Shown here piece by piece: positions 11,403 to 19,202 of a DNA stretch of 64,000 nt. The position numbers and the translations under genes were made by a program. Numbering within the stretch: position 1 is the stretch's first letter; every line of letters begins with the position of its first letter. The DNA comes from Streptomyces olivaceoviridis. GTDB taxonomy: Bacteria; Actinomycetota; Actinomycetes; Streptomycetales; Streptomycetaceae. The notes under the pieces were generated by a model. It saw nothing but the letters and a program-made list of their open reading frames with translations, did not search any database and was not told the DNA's origin. The stretch covers positions 248,001 through 312,000 of the forward strand of contig NZ_BMUI01000006.1 of NCBI RefSeq assembly GCF_014650115.1, written 5' to 3'.

Positions 11403-11477
11403 GCCCCGGTAGCCCAATTGGCAGCAGGCAATGGATTCAAAACCCATACAGTGTCGGTTCGAGTCCGACCCGGGGCA
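11403..11477 (+). tRNA. tRNA with anticodon CAA, class I (short variable loop) fold
   Basis: A 75-nt cloverleaf. The acceptor stem GCCCCGG (11403-11409) pairs perfectly with CCGGGGC (11470-11476), and the discriminator is A11477. The D arm pairs GCC with GGC around a loop containing TTGG. The anticodon arm ATGGA/CCCAT has an A-C mismatch at the closing pair and loop TTCAAAA, so the anticodon is CAA (11438-11440), reading UUG. The T arm GTCGG-TTCGAGT-CCGAC is perfect. The CCA end is not encoded. The anticodon predicts leucine, but the variable region is only 5 nt, whereas bacterial tRNA-Leu are class II with a long arm. The charging identity is therefore uncertain. Confidence 0.85.
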
Positions 11478-11508
11478 CTTTTCCTTCGATCGCAAGGTCG
11501 GCTGACGA

Positions 11509-11545
11509 AGCGGATGCTCTCGTTCTCGTGAACATCCGCTTTTTG
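11509..11545 (+). terminator. Terminator downstream of the tRNA
   Basis: An 8-bp inverted repeat AGCGGATG / CATCCGCT with a 16-nt loop, followed at once by a run of T residues. It starts about 30 bp after the tRNA, in the right orientation for an intrinsic terminator. Confidence 0.7.
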
Positions 11546-11582
11546 CTGCGTGTCCCGGTTATCGCTCACGCAGAGTGTGCAC

Positions 11583-12216
11583 ATGTACGACACCAGCACA
11601 CGCAAGCGAGCGGTTGCGTTGGTGGCGCAGGGGCGCAGCCTTCACTCCGTGAGCAGGGAGCTGGGGATCTCCCGCTACGCGATTCGCTCCTGGCAGACTC
11701 GCATCGAGCCGATTCAACGCGTGAGCAAGCCCTGCCCCCGCTGCCAGGACGTCCCCGGTCCGCCTGAGAATCCGGCCGCCTATGCCTACCTTCTCGGCCT
11801 CTACCTCGGCGACGGCTGCATCAACGCTCACCGCAGAGGCGTCTACACCATGCGCGTGGTGCTGGACAATGCCTGGCCAGGCATCATCGACGCGTGCGAG
11901 GCGGCACTCCGCGCCGTGCGCCCGGACAACAGCGTCTTCCGTGTGCGGAAACAAGGCTGTGCAGCGGTCACCAGCACCAGTAAGCACTGGCCCTGCCTCT
12001 TCCCCCAGCACGGCCCCGGTAAGAAGCACGAGCCCCATCGTCCTGGAACCCTGGCAGCGGGCCATCGTCGACACCCACCCGTGGGAGTTCGTCCGCGGCC
12101 TCATCCACTCCGACGGGTGGAAGACGCTCAACCAGAGCCGCGCGGCCGTGACCGTCTCCATAGCCCGCAAGGCCTCCGTCGCCCTCATGGACGCCCACGT
12201 CGGCCCCAAGCACTGA
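11583..12216 (+). pseudogene. Decayed HTH plus LAGLIDADG-like gene
   Basis: From ATG 11583 the frame reads a helix-turn-helix (STRKRAVALVAQG...SRYAIRSWQ), a Cys pair (CPRC), then LLGLYLGDGCI, a LAGLIDADG-type motif, and continues to FPQHGPGKKHE near 12032. After that the conserved sequence continues only in the +1 frame (IVLEPWQRAIVDTHPWEF, then VRGLIHSDGW, a second LAGLIDADG-like motif) and ends at 12216. The break is at a CCCC run, where relatives have two more bases. A further stretch, roughly 50 codons in relatives as I recall them, is missing between GLIHSDGW and the C-terminal SIARKASVALMDAH. Intact homologues are common in Streptomyces. This copy is non-functional unless the frameshift is an assembly error. 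Confidence 0.8.
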
Positions 12217-12219
12217 AAA

Positions 12220-12239
12220 GGGCCCCGCAAGAGGGGCCC
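12220..12239 (-). terminator. Terminator of pyruvate kinase gene
   Basis: A 7-bp perfect inverted repeat GGGCCCC / GGGGCCC with a 6-nt loop lies 4 bp beyond the pyk stop. It also sits 3 bp after the convergent pseudogene. Confidence 0.7.
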
Positions 12240-12243
12240 CCTG

Positions 12244-13680
12244 TCACTTCGGGCTGTCGTCCTCGCCGATGTGGTGGACGCGGACCATGTTGGTCGAGCC
12301 GGAGACGCCGGGCGGGGAGCCGGCCGTGATCACCACGACGTCGCCCTTCCGGCAGCGGCCGTACTTCAGGAGCAGTTCGTCCACCTGGTCGACCATGGCG
12401 TCCGTGGAGTCCACGTGCGGGCCGAGGAAGGTCTCCGCGCCCCAGGTGAGGCTGAGCTGGGAGCGGGTGGCCGGCTCCGGCGTGAAGGCCAGGAGGGGGA
12501 TCGGAGAGCGGTAGCGGGAGAGGCGACGGGCGGTGTCCCCGGACTGGGTGAACGCGACCAGGAACTTCGCGCCGAGGAAGTCGCCCATCTCGGCGGCGGC
12601 CCGGGCGACCGCGCCGCCCTGGGTGCGCGGTTTGTTCCGCTCGGTCAGCGGCGGCAGTCCCGCCGCCAGCATGTCCTCCTCGGCCGCCTCGACGATCTTC
12701 GCCATGGTGCGTACGGTCTCGACCGGGTACTTGCCGACGCTGGTCTCGCCGGAGAGCATGACCGCGTCCGTGCCGTCGAGGACCGCGTTGGCGACGTCGG
12801 AGGCCTCGGCGCGGGTGGGCCGGGAGTTCTCGATCATCGAGTCGAGCATCTGGGTGGCGACGATCACCGGCTTGGCGTTGCGCTTGGCGAGCTTGACGGC
12901 GCGCTTCTGGACGATCGGCACCTGCTCCAGCGGCATCTCCACGCCCAGGTCGCCGCGTGCGACCATCAGCCCGTCGAAGGCGGCCACGATGCCGTCGAGG
13001 TCGGCCACGGCCTGCGGCTTCTCGATCTTGGCGATCACGGGGAGGCGGCGGCCCTCCTCGGCCATGATCCGGTGCACGTCCACGACGTCGTCGCCGCTGC
13101 GGACGAAGGAGAGGGCGATGACGTCGAAGCCGGTGCGCAGCGCCCAGCGCAGGTCGTCCTCGTCCTTCTTGGAGAGGGCGGGGACGGAGACGGCCACGCC
13201 CGGGAGGTTCAGGCCCTTGTGGTCGGAGATGACGCCGCCCTCGACCACCCGGGTGCGTACGCGGGGGCCGTCGACGTCGGTGACCTCCAGGCAGACCTTG
13301 CCGTCGTCCACGAGGATGCGCTCGCCGGGGGTGACGTCGGTGGCGAGGCCGGCGTGGGTGGTGCCGCACCGGTGGCGGTCGCCGTCGACGCCTTCCTCCA
13401 CGGTGATGGTGAAGGTGTCGTCGCGTTCAAGGAGTACGGGGCCTTCGGCGAAGCGGCCGAGCCGGATCTTCGGGCCCTGAAGGTCGGCGAGGATTCCGAC
13501 GCTGCGCCCGGTCTCGTCGGCCGCCTTTCGCACGCGCTGGTACCGCTCCTCGTGATCGGCGTGGGTGCCGTGGCTGAGGTTGAAGCGGGCGACGTCCATT
13601 CCGGCCTCGACCAGTGCCTTGATCTGGTCGTACGAGTCGGTGGCGGGCCCCAGTGTACAAACGATCTTTGCTCGGCGCAT
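12244..13680 (-). CDS. pyk: Pyruvate kinase
   Basis: A 478-residue glycolytic enzyme converting phosphoenolpyruvate and ADP to pyruvate and ATP. It opens RRAKIVCTLGPATDS, followed by MDVARFNLSHG and LADLQGPKIRLG. The active-site segment VIAKIEKPQAV carries the catalytic Lys, and VARGDLGVE and ATQMLDSM complete the substrate and metal site. The C-terminal allosteric domain includes FTQSGDTARRLSRYR. Length is normal. Streptomyces have two pyk genes; this locus corresponds to pyk1 by context. It is divergent from the nucleotidase. Confidence 0.96.
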   Translation of the reverse strand: MRRAKIVCTLGPATDSYDQIKALVEAGMDVARFNLSHGTHADHEERYQRVRKAADETGRSVGILADLQGPKIRLGRFAEGPVLLERDDTFTITVEEGVDGDRHRCGTTHAGLATDVTPGERILVDDGKVCLEVTDVDGPRVRTRVVEGGVISDHKGLNLPGVAVSVPALSKKDEDDLRWALRTGFDVIALSFVRSGDDVVDVHRIMAEEGRRLPVIAKIEKPQAVADLDGIVAAFDGLMVARGDLGVEMPLEQVPIVQKRAVKLAKRNAKPVIVATQMLDSMIENSRPTRAEASDVANAVLDGTDAVMLSGETSVGKYPVETVRTMAKIVEAAEEDMLAAGLPPLTERNKPRTQGGAVARAAAEMGDFLGAKFLVAFTQSGDTARRLSRYRSPIPLLAFTPEPATRSQLSLTWGAETFLGPHVDSTDAMVDQVDELLLKYGRCRKGDVVVITAGSPPGVSGSTNMVRVHHIGEDDSPK

Positions 13681-13767
13681 GAGTCGAGCCTATGACTTAC
13701 CGACGGGTAGAGAATTGGCGCCGTATGACCACTCAACAGACTTTCGGCAAAGGGTTATTGACAAGTG

Positions 13768-13797
13768 TTGAATTGTGCGGCGCTCCGCTCCTATGAG
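13768..13797 (+). promoter_or_regulatory. Possible sigma-70-type promoter for the nucleotidase gene
   Basis: TTGAAT (13768) and TATGAG (13792) are 18 bp apart in the AT-richer divergent region, about 115 bp before the start at 13914. TTGACA at 13756 overlaps this stretch but has no good -10 partner. Confidence 0.35.
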
Positions 13798-13913
13798 CGA
13801 TGGTCACCAGATCGCAACCTTCCGGGCCTGTTGCCGTAAGTCACGCCCAGGTCAGAATCTACGCGCGTTGTTGTACTCGCGCGCTGTTGTGCCACCGCCA
13901 AGGAGACCGAGAC

Positions 13914-15719
13914 ATGCCGTTGAACCGCCGGAAGTTCCTGAAGAAGTCCGCCGCCACCGGAGCGGGAGTGGCGATCGCCGGCGCGGCGGCGGCTCCGGCG
14001 GCCGAGGCGGCTGAGGCCCAGAAGCCCGCGCACCCCGTGAAGCGGTACTCCCTGACCGTCATGGGCACCACCGACCTGCACGGGCACGTCTTCAACTGGG
14101 ACTACTTCAAGGACGCCGAGTACGCCGACAACGCGGGCAACGCGACGGGCCTGGCTCGTATCTCCACCCTGGTCGAGCAGGTGCGCGAGGAGAAGGGCCG
14201 CTGCAACACGCTGCTCCTGGACGCCGGTGACACCATCCAGGGCACCCCGCTCACCTACTACTACGCCAAGGTCGACCCGATCACCGCCAAGGGCGGCCCG
14301 GTGCACCCGATGGCGCAGGCGATGAACGCGATCGGGTACGACGCGGCGGCCCTCGGCAACCACGAGTTCAACTACGGCATCGAGACGCTGCGGAAGTTCG
14401 AGGACCAGCTCGACTTCCCGCTGCTCGGTGCCAACGCGGTGGACGCGAAGACGCTGAAGCCCGCCTTCCCGCCGTACTTCATGAAGACGTTCCACGTGCC
14501 GGGCGCCAAGCCGGTCAAGGTCGCCGTGCTCGGTCTGACCAACCCGGGCATCGCGATCTGGGACAAGGCCTACGTCCAGGGCAAGCTGGCGTTCCCGGGG
14601 CTGGAGGAGCAGGCCGCGAAGTGGGTGCCGAAGCTGAGGTCGATGGGCGCGGACGTGGTCGTCGTCTCGGCGCACTCGGGCACCTCGGGCACGTCGTCGT
14701 ACGGCGACCAGGTGCCGTACGTGGAGAACGCGGCGGCCAACGTGGCCAAGCAGGTGCCGGGCATCGACGCGATCCTGGTGGGCCACGCGCACCTGGAGAT
14801 CCCGGAGCTGAAGGTCGTCAACGAGGAGACCGGCAAGACGGTCGTCCTGTCCGAGCCGCTGTGCTTCGCCGAGCGGCTGACCCTCTTCGACATCGAGCTG
14901 GTGTTCAGCAAGGGCCGCTGGGAGGTCGAGTCGGTCTCCGCCTCGCTGCGCAACTCCAACGGCGTCGCCGACGACCCGAAGATCAGCAGGCTGCTCACCG
15001 ACGAGCACAAGAAGGTCGTCGCGTACGTCAACCAGGTCGTGGGTCGGGCGACCGAGACCCTGACGACCGTCGAGGCCCGCTACAAGGACGCCCCGATCAT
15101 CGACCTGATCACCAAGGTCCAGGAGGACGTGGTCAAGGCCGCGCTCGCGGGTACGGCGTACGCCTCGCTGCCGGTGATCGCCCAGGCCTCGCCGTTCTCC
15201 CGGACCTCCGAGATCCCGGCCGGCGACGTCACCATCCGGGACCTGTCGAGCCTGTACGTGTACGACAACACGCTGGTCGCCAAGCTGCTGACGGGCGCCC
15301 AGGTCCGCGCCTACCTGGAGTACTCGGCGGCGTACTACGTCCAGACGGCCGCCGACGCCACGGTGGACGTGGAGAAGCTGACCAACGCCGGTGGCCGCCC
15401 GGACTACAACTACGACTACGTCTCGGGCCTGTCGTACGACATCGACATCGCCCGGCCGGCCGGGTCGCGGATCAGGAACCTGACCTTCGGCGGGGCCGCG
15501 CTGGACGACGCCCAGGAGTTCGTGTTCGCCGTGAACAACTACCGGGCCAACGGCGGCGGTGCCTTCCCGCACGTCGCCACGGCCAAGGAGCTGTGGTCGG
15601 AGTCGACGGAGATCCGCACCCGGATCGCCGAGTGGGTGACCGCGAAGGGTGTCCTGGACCCGAAGGACTTCGCGTCGGCGGACTGGAAGCTGGTGCGCGA
15701 CGGCAAGCCGGTGTTCTAG
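13914..15719 (+). CDS. Exported bifunctional 5'-nucleotidase / cyclic phosphodiesterase
   Basis: A 601-residue secreted metallophosphoesterase. The N-terminus NRRKFLKKSAATGAGVAIAGAAAAPAAEA is a Tat-type signal with an RRKFLK motif. The metallophosphoesterase domain shows GTTDLHGHVF, LDAGDTIQG, LGNHEFNYG and ILVGHAH, all metal ligands present. The C-terminal 5'-nucleotidase domain has VARLLTG-like and NNYRANGGGAFPH segments that bind the nucleoside. It likely scavenges phosphate and nucleosides from extracellular nucleotides or 2',3'-cyclic nucleotides. It starts at ATG 13914 after AAGGAGA. Confidence 0.93.
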   Translation: MPLNRRKFLKKSAATGAGVAIAGAAAAPAAEAAEAQKPAHPVKRYSLTVMGTTDLHGHVFNWDYFKDAEYADNAGNATGLARISTLVEQVREEKGRCNTLLLDAGDTIQGTPLTYYYAKVDPITAKGGPVHPMAQAMNAIGYDAAALGNHEFNYGIETLRKFEDQLDFPLLGANAVDAKTLKPAFPPYFMKTFHVPGAKPVKVAVLGLTNPGIAIWDKAYVQGKLAFPGLEEQAAKWVPKLRSMGADVVVVSAHSGTSGTSSYGDQVPYVENAAANVAKQVPGIDAILVGHAHLEIPELKVVNEETGKTVVLSEPLCFAERLTLFDIELVFSKGRWEVESVSASLRNSNGVADDPKISRLLTDEHKKVVAYVNQVVGRATETLTTVEARYKDAPIIDLITKVQEDVVKAALAGTAYASLPVIAQASPFSRTSEIPAGDVTIRDLSSLYVYDNTLVAKLLTGAQVRAYLEYSAAYYVQTAADATVDVEKLTNAGGRPDYNYDYVSGLSYDIDIARPAGSRIRNLTFGGAALDDAQEFVFAVNNYRANGGGAFPHVATAKELWSESTEIRTRIAEWVTAKGVLDPKDFASADWKLVRDGKPVF

Positions 15720-15751
15720 GGGTCACCGGGGTCACCCTCCCGCGGCGGCGG

Positions 15752-17164
15752 TCACCTGTCCTCGACGAGTGGGGTGAGCCGCTGGGGTTGTCTGCCCTGC
15801 GGGACCCGGGCCGCCGGCTCCTGAAGTCCGAAGGAGGTGAAGGCGGTCCGGGACGGGAGCGGGTACGGCTCCTTGCCGGTGAGCGAGTTGAGGATGGTGG
15901 CGCTGCGCCAGGCGGCGAGGCCGAGGTCGGGGGCGCCGACGCCGTGTGTGTGCAGTTCGGCGTTCTGGACGTAGACCGAGCCGGTGACCGAGGGGTCCAG
16001 CACGAGGCGGTACTCCTCGTCGACGCGCGGGCGTTCGCTGTTGTCGCGGCGGATGTAGGGGTCGAGTCCGGCGAGGATGCGATCGAGGGGGCGGTCGCGG
16101 TAGCCGGTGGCGAGGACGACGGCGTCGGTGGTGAGCCGGGAGCGGCTGTCCTGCTGGAGGTGCTCCAGGTGCAGCTCGATCTTGCTGGTGGCGATCCGGC
16201 CGGCGGTGCGGACGCGGACGCCGGGGGTGAGGACGGCGTCGGGCCAGCCGCCGTGCAGGGTGCGCCGGTACAGCTCGTCGTGGATGGCGGCGAGGGTGCC
16301 GGCGTCGATGCCCTTGTACAGCTGCCACTGGGCGGCGACCAGTCGGTCGCGGACGGGCTCGGCGAGGGCGTGGAAGTAGCGCGTGTAGTCGGGTGTGAAG
16401 TGTTCCAGGCCGATCTTGGAGTACTCCATGGGCGCGAACGCCTCGGTACGGCCGATCCAGTGCAGTTTCTCCCGGCCGGCCGGGCGGTGCCGGAGCAGGT
16501 CCAGGAAGACCTCGGCGCCGGACTGTCCGGAGCCTACGACGGTGACATGCCCGGCGGCGAGGATGCTGTCGCGGTGGTCGAGGTAGTCGGCGGCGTGGAC
16601 GACGGGCACGCCGGGCGCGTCCACGAGGGGCCTGAGGGGGTCGGGCACGTAGGGGGCGGTGCCGATGCCGAGGACGACGTTGCGGGCGTGGGTACGGCCG
16701 AGGGCCTCGGTCTCGCCGTCGGCGTCGAGCTGGGTGAAGTCGACTTCGAACACGTCCTGTTCGGGGTTCCAGCGGACACCGTCGACCTGGTGGCGAAAGC
16801 GCAGTCCGGGCAGTTGCCCGGCGACCCAGCGGCCGTAGGCGTCGTACTCGGCGCGCTGGATGTGGAGGTGCTCGGAGAAGTAGAAGGGGAAGAGCCGCTC
16901 GCCGGTCTTGAGGTAGTTGAGGAAGCTCCAGGGGCTGGTGGGGTCGGCGAGGGTCACCAGGTCGGCGAGGAACGGCACTTGGACGGTGGCGCCGTCGACG
17001 AGCAGGCCGGGGTGCCAGTCGAAGTCGGGGCGCTGTTCGTAGAAGACGGCGTCGAGTTCGGCGAGCGGCTGGGCGAGCGCGGCGAGGGAGAGGTTGCAGG
17101 GGCCGATGCCGACGCCGACCAGGTCGCGTGGGGAGGCCGGTTCGTGGCGTGGGGGGTGGGTCAT
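15752..17164 (-). CDS. Lysine/ornithine-type N-hydroxylase (IucD/SidA/DesB family)
   Basis: A 470-residue flavin monooxygenase. The FAD motif GVGIGPCNLSLAAL (17-30) is diagnostic for the amine N-hydroxylases of siderophore pathways. ATVQVPFLADLVTLADPTSP follows, then the NADPH motif VVGSGQSGAEVFLDLL and the C-terminal VVLATGYR. It would hydroxylate the terminal amine of a basic amino acid or diamine using O2 and NADPH. Its ATG overlaps the stop of the upstream decarboxylase (ATGA), so the pair is translationally coupled, as in desA-desB for desferrioxamine. No acyltransferase or NIS synthetase gene lies nearby, so the end product is unknown. Confidence 0.9.
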   Translation of the reverse strand: MTHPPRHEPASPRDLVGVGIGPCNLSLAALAQPLAELDAVFYEQRPDFDWHPGLLVDGATVQVPFLADLVTLADPTSPWSFLNYLKTGERLFPFYFSEHLHIQRAEYDAYGRWVAGQLPGLRFRHQVDGVRWNPEQDVFEVDFTQLDADGETEALGRTHARNVVLGIGTAPYVPDPLRPLVDAPGVPVVHAADYLDHRDSILAAGHVTVVGSGQSGAEVFLDLLRHRPAGREKLHWIGRTEAFAPMEYSKIGLEHFTPDYTRYFHALAEPVRDRLVAAQWQLYKGIDAGTLAAIHDELYRRTLHGGWPDAVLTPGVRVRTAGRIATSKIELHLEHLQQDSRSRLTTDAVVLATGYRDRPLDRILAGLDPYIRRDNSERPRVDEEYRLVLDPSVTGSVYVQNAELHTHGVGAPDLGLAAWRSATILNSLTGKEPYPLPSRTAFTSFGLQEPAARVPQGRQPQRLTPLVEDR

Positions 17165-18543
17165 CCGGGGAGGCTTCTTTCGGCGAGTTCTACGAGTTTC
17201 AGCAGGTGGGTCAGGTCGTCCGGCCGGGTGTGGGGGTTGAGGACGGTGGCCTTGAGCCAGAGCCTGCCGTCGAGTCGGGCGCGGCCGAGGACGGCCCGGC
17301 CCTCGTGCAGCAGTCGTCGGCGGACGGTGGCCACGGCGTCGTCGTCGGCTTCGGCCGGCCGGAACAGGACGGTGCTGATGACGGGGCGGTCGTACAGCTC
17401 GAAGCCGGGGTGCTCGCGGATCTGTGCGGCGAACTCGCGGGCCCGGGCGCAGACCTGGTCGACCAGGGTGCCGAGTCCACTGCGGCCCAGTGCCTTCAGG
17501 GTGACGGCGATCTTCAGGATGTCGGGGCGGCGGCTGGTGCGCGGGGAGCGGCCGAGCAGGTCGGGGAGTCCGGCATCGGTGTCGTCGTCGGCGTTCAGGT
17601 AGTCGGCGCGCTGGTGGAGTGCGGTGAGTTCGTGGGGGCGGGCGACGGCGAGGAGTCCGGCGGCGACCGGTTGCCAGCCGAGTTTGTGCAGGTCGAGGGT
17701 GACGGTGTGGGCGGTTTCGAGGCCGGCGAGTTTGTCGCGGTGCCGGTCGCTGAACAGCAGGCCGCCGCCGTAGGCCGCGTCGATGTGCAGCCGGGCGCCG
17801 TGGGCGGTGCACAGGCCGGCGATCTCGGGCAGTGGGTCGATGAGGCCGGCGTCGGTGGTGCCGGCGGTGGCGGTGACGAGCAGCGGGCCGGGGAGCGCGG
17901 TGAGGGCCTCGTGGAGGGCGGCCGGGTCGAGGGTGCCGCCCGGTGCCGGGATGACGACCGGGTCGGGCAGGCCGAGCAGCCAGGCGGCGCGTGGCAGCGA
18001 GTGGTGGGCGTTCGCGCCGCAGACGAGGCGCACGCCGCCGTGTGCCTCGCGGGCGAGCAGCAGGGCGAGTTGGTTGGACTCGGTGCCGCCGGTGGTGACG
18101 AGGGCGTCGGCGAGCCCGGTCGTGCGGGCGAGGGTGCGGGTGACGGCGGCCTCCAGGGCGGAGGCGGCCGGGGCCTGGTCCCAGGAGTCCAGGGAGGGGT
18201 TGAGGGCGCTGGCGGCGAGGTCGGCGGCGGTGGCCACGGCGAGCGGCGGGCAGTGCAGGTGGGCCGCGCACAGCGGGTCGGCGGGGTCGGCGGAGCCCGC
18301 GGCGAGCGCGTGCACGAGGGTGCGCAGGGCGTCCGGGTCGCCGGTGTCGGGCAGGACGTCCTCGAGGGCGTCGGCGACGCGCGCGGCGACGGCGTCCGGT
18401 CCGCCGGCGGGCAGTGGTCCGCCGCGCTCGTCGCGGCCGGCCGCGAGGGCGTCGAGCACGGTGTCGAGGAGGGGCCGCAGGGCGTCGGGGCCGGCGGGGC
18501 CGGAGGCGAGGGGCGGCAGGCTCATGGGCTCTCCTGCGCTCAT
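17161..18543 (-). CDS. PLP-dependent group II decarboxylase, DesA-like
   Basis: A 460-residue aminotransferase-fold decarboxylase. NPSLDSWDQAPAASALE and TTGGTESNQLALLLARE match DesA and other group II amino acid decarboxylases, and ATAGTTDAGLIDPL, IDAAYGGG and LDLHKLGWQP (PLP Lys287) complete the active site. Lysine or ornithine is the likely substrate, giving cadaverine or putrescine for the coupled N-hydroxylase. Two in-frame ATGs 18 bp apart (18543 and 18525) each sit behind GGAGAGCCC; the outer one is chosen. Upstream codons are low-complexity and not conserved. Confidence 0.88.
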   Translation of the reverse strand: MSAGEPMSLPPLASGPAGPDALRPLLDTVLDALAAGRDERGGPLPAGGPDAVAARVADALEDVLPDTGDPDALRTLVHALAAGSADPADPLCAAHLHCPPLAVATAADLAASALNPSLDSWDQAPAASALEAAVTRTLARTTGLADALVTTGGTESNQLALLLAREAHGGVRLVCGANAHHSLPRAAWLLGLPDPVVIPAPGGTLDPAALHEALTALPGPLLVTATAGTTDAGLIDPLPEIAGLCTAHGARLHIDAAYGGGLLFSDRHRDKLAGLETAHTVTLDLHKLGWQPVAAGLLAVARPHELTALHQRADYLNADDDTDAGLPDLLGRSPRTSRRPDILKIAVTLKALGRSGLGTLVDQVCARAREFAAQIREHPGFELYDRPVISTVLFRPAEADDDAVATVRRRLLHEGRAVLGRARLDGRLWLKATVLNPHTRPDDLTHLLKLVELAERSLPG

Positions 18544-18553
18544 GGGCTCTCCT
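18520..18553. repeat. Duplicated ribosome-binding site and start codon of the decarboxylase
   Basis: The 16-mer GCTCATGGGCTCTCCT occurs at 18520 and 18538, an 18-bp tandem duplication. On the coding strand each copy supplies AGGAGAGCCC followed by ATGAGC, in frame with each other. Confidence 0.85.
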
Positions 18554-18557
18554 CCGG

Positions 18558-19202
18558 GCAGGGGAACGTCCGGCGGGCGTCCAGGGCCCGGGGCTTCCGG
18601 CGTGTGGGTGGAGTTCCAGCTTGTACCGGAAGGGGGCCCTGTGTCCCGCAAGCCGGGCGAACGGAACCCGAAAGTGTGTACTGCCGTACCCCTGCGAGGT
18701 GTTGGGCCGGGCGGGCTCCCCGGGGCCGGCCCGGAGATCGGCGGCGTGGTCCCGGGCCCGTCGGGCGGGGGTGCGGGCCCGGGTTCCGGTGAGCCGGCAC
18801 ATGCGGCGGCACGCGCGGGAAGGGCTCCGGGGCCGCCTCGGCCGGGGCGGTCTCCACGGACGTCGGCCGGGGCGACGAAGCCGTTCCTGTGCGCGCGGGC
18901 GACCGCCTGGGGCGGTGCCCTCACGGACTCCGCCCCGGCGAGGTGACCGTGGACGGGGCTCGGCCGGTGTCGCCGGTCGCGCCGGTCACCACGATCACGG
19001 CGCCGGCTTCCGTGGCTTCGCCGTCCCCGGCCGTCCGGGCCCGGGGACGGCGGCCGGTCCGCCGCGTCGTCGGCAGGGACCGGCCGCGTCCTGCGTCGGC
19101 GGACCTGTGCCGGTGCACGCCGGCGTCGGACGTGTGCCGCCCACGCCGGCGTCGGAGCTGTGCGGCCCGCGCCCGCCCGCTCCTACTCCGTCATACTCCG
19201 TC
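18558..19202. other. 645-bp gap without a convincing gene; contains a Rossmann-motif remnant
   Basis: No open frame here has a credible protein. On the reverse strand, codons from 18998 to the stop at 18921 read VIVVTGATGDTGR and then lose similarity. That is the nucleotide-binding start of NmrA-like/atypical SDR proteins, so a gene remnant is possible. Several 11-bp TACTCCGTC-type repeats lie next to the pepN stop (19183-19208). I see no iron-box-like palindrome upstream of the decarboxylase. Confidence 0.35.

Noticed and set aside
11403..11477. Attachment site of an integrative element at the tRNA
   Set aside because: No integrase gene and no repeated tRNA 3' end were seen in the window; only a decayed neighbour gene.
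15752..18543. Complete desferrioxamine cluster
   Set aside because: Only decarboxylase and N-hydroxylase are present; desC/desD-like genes and an iron box are not seen.
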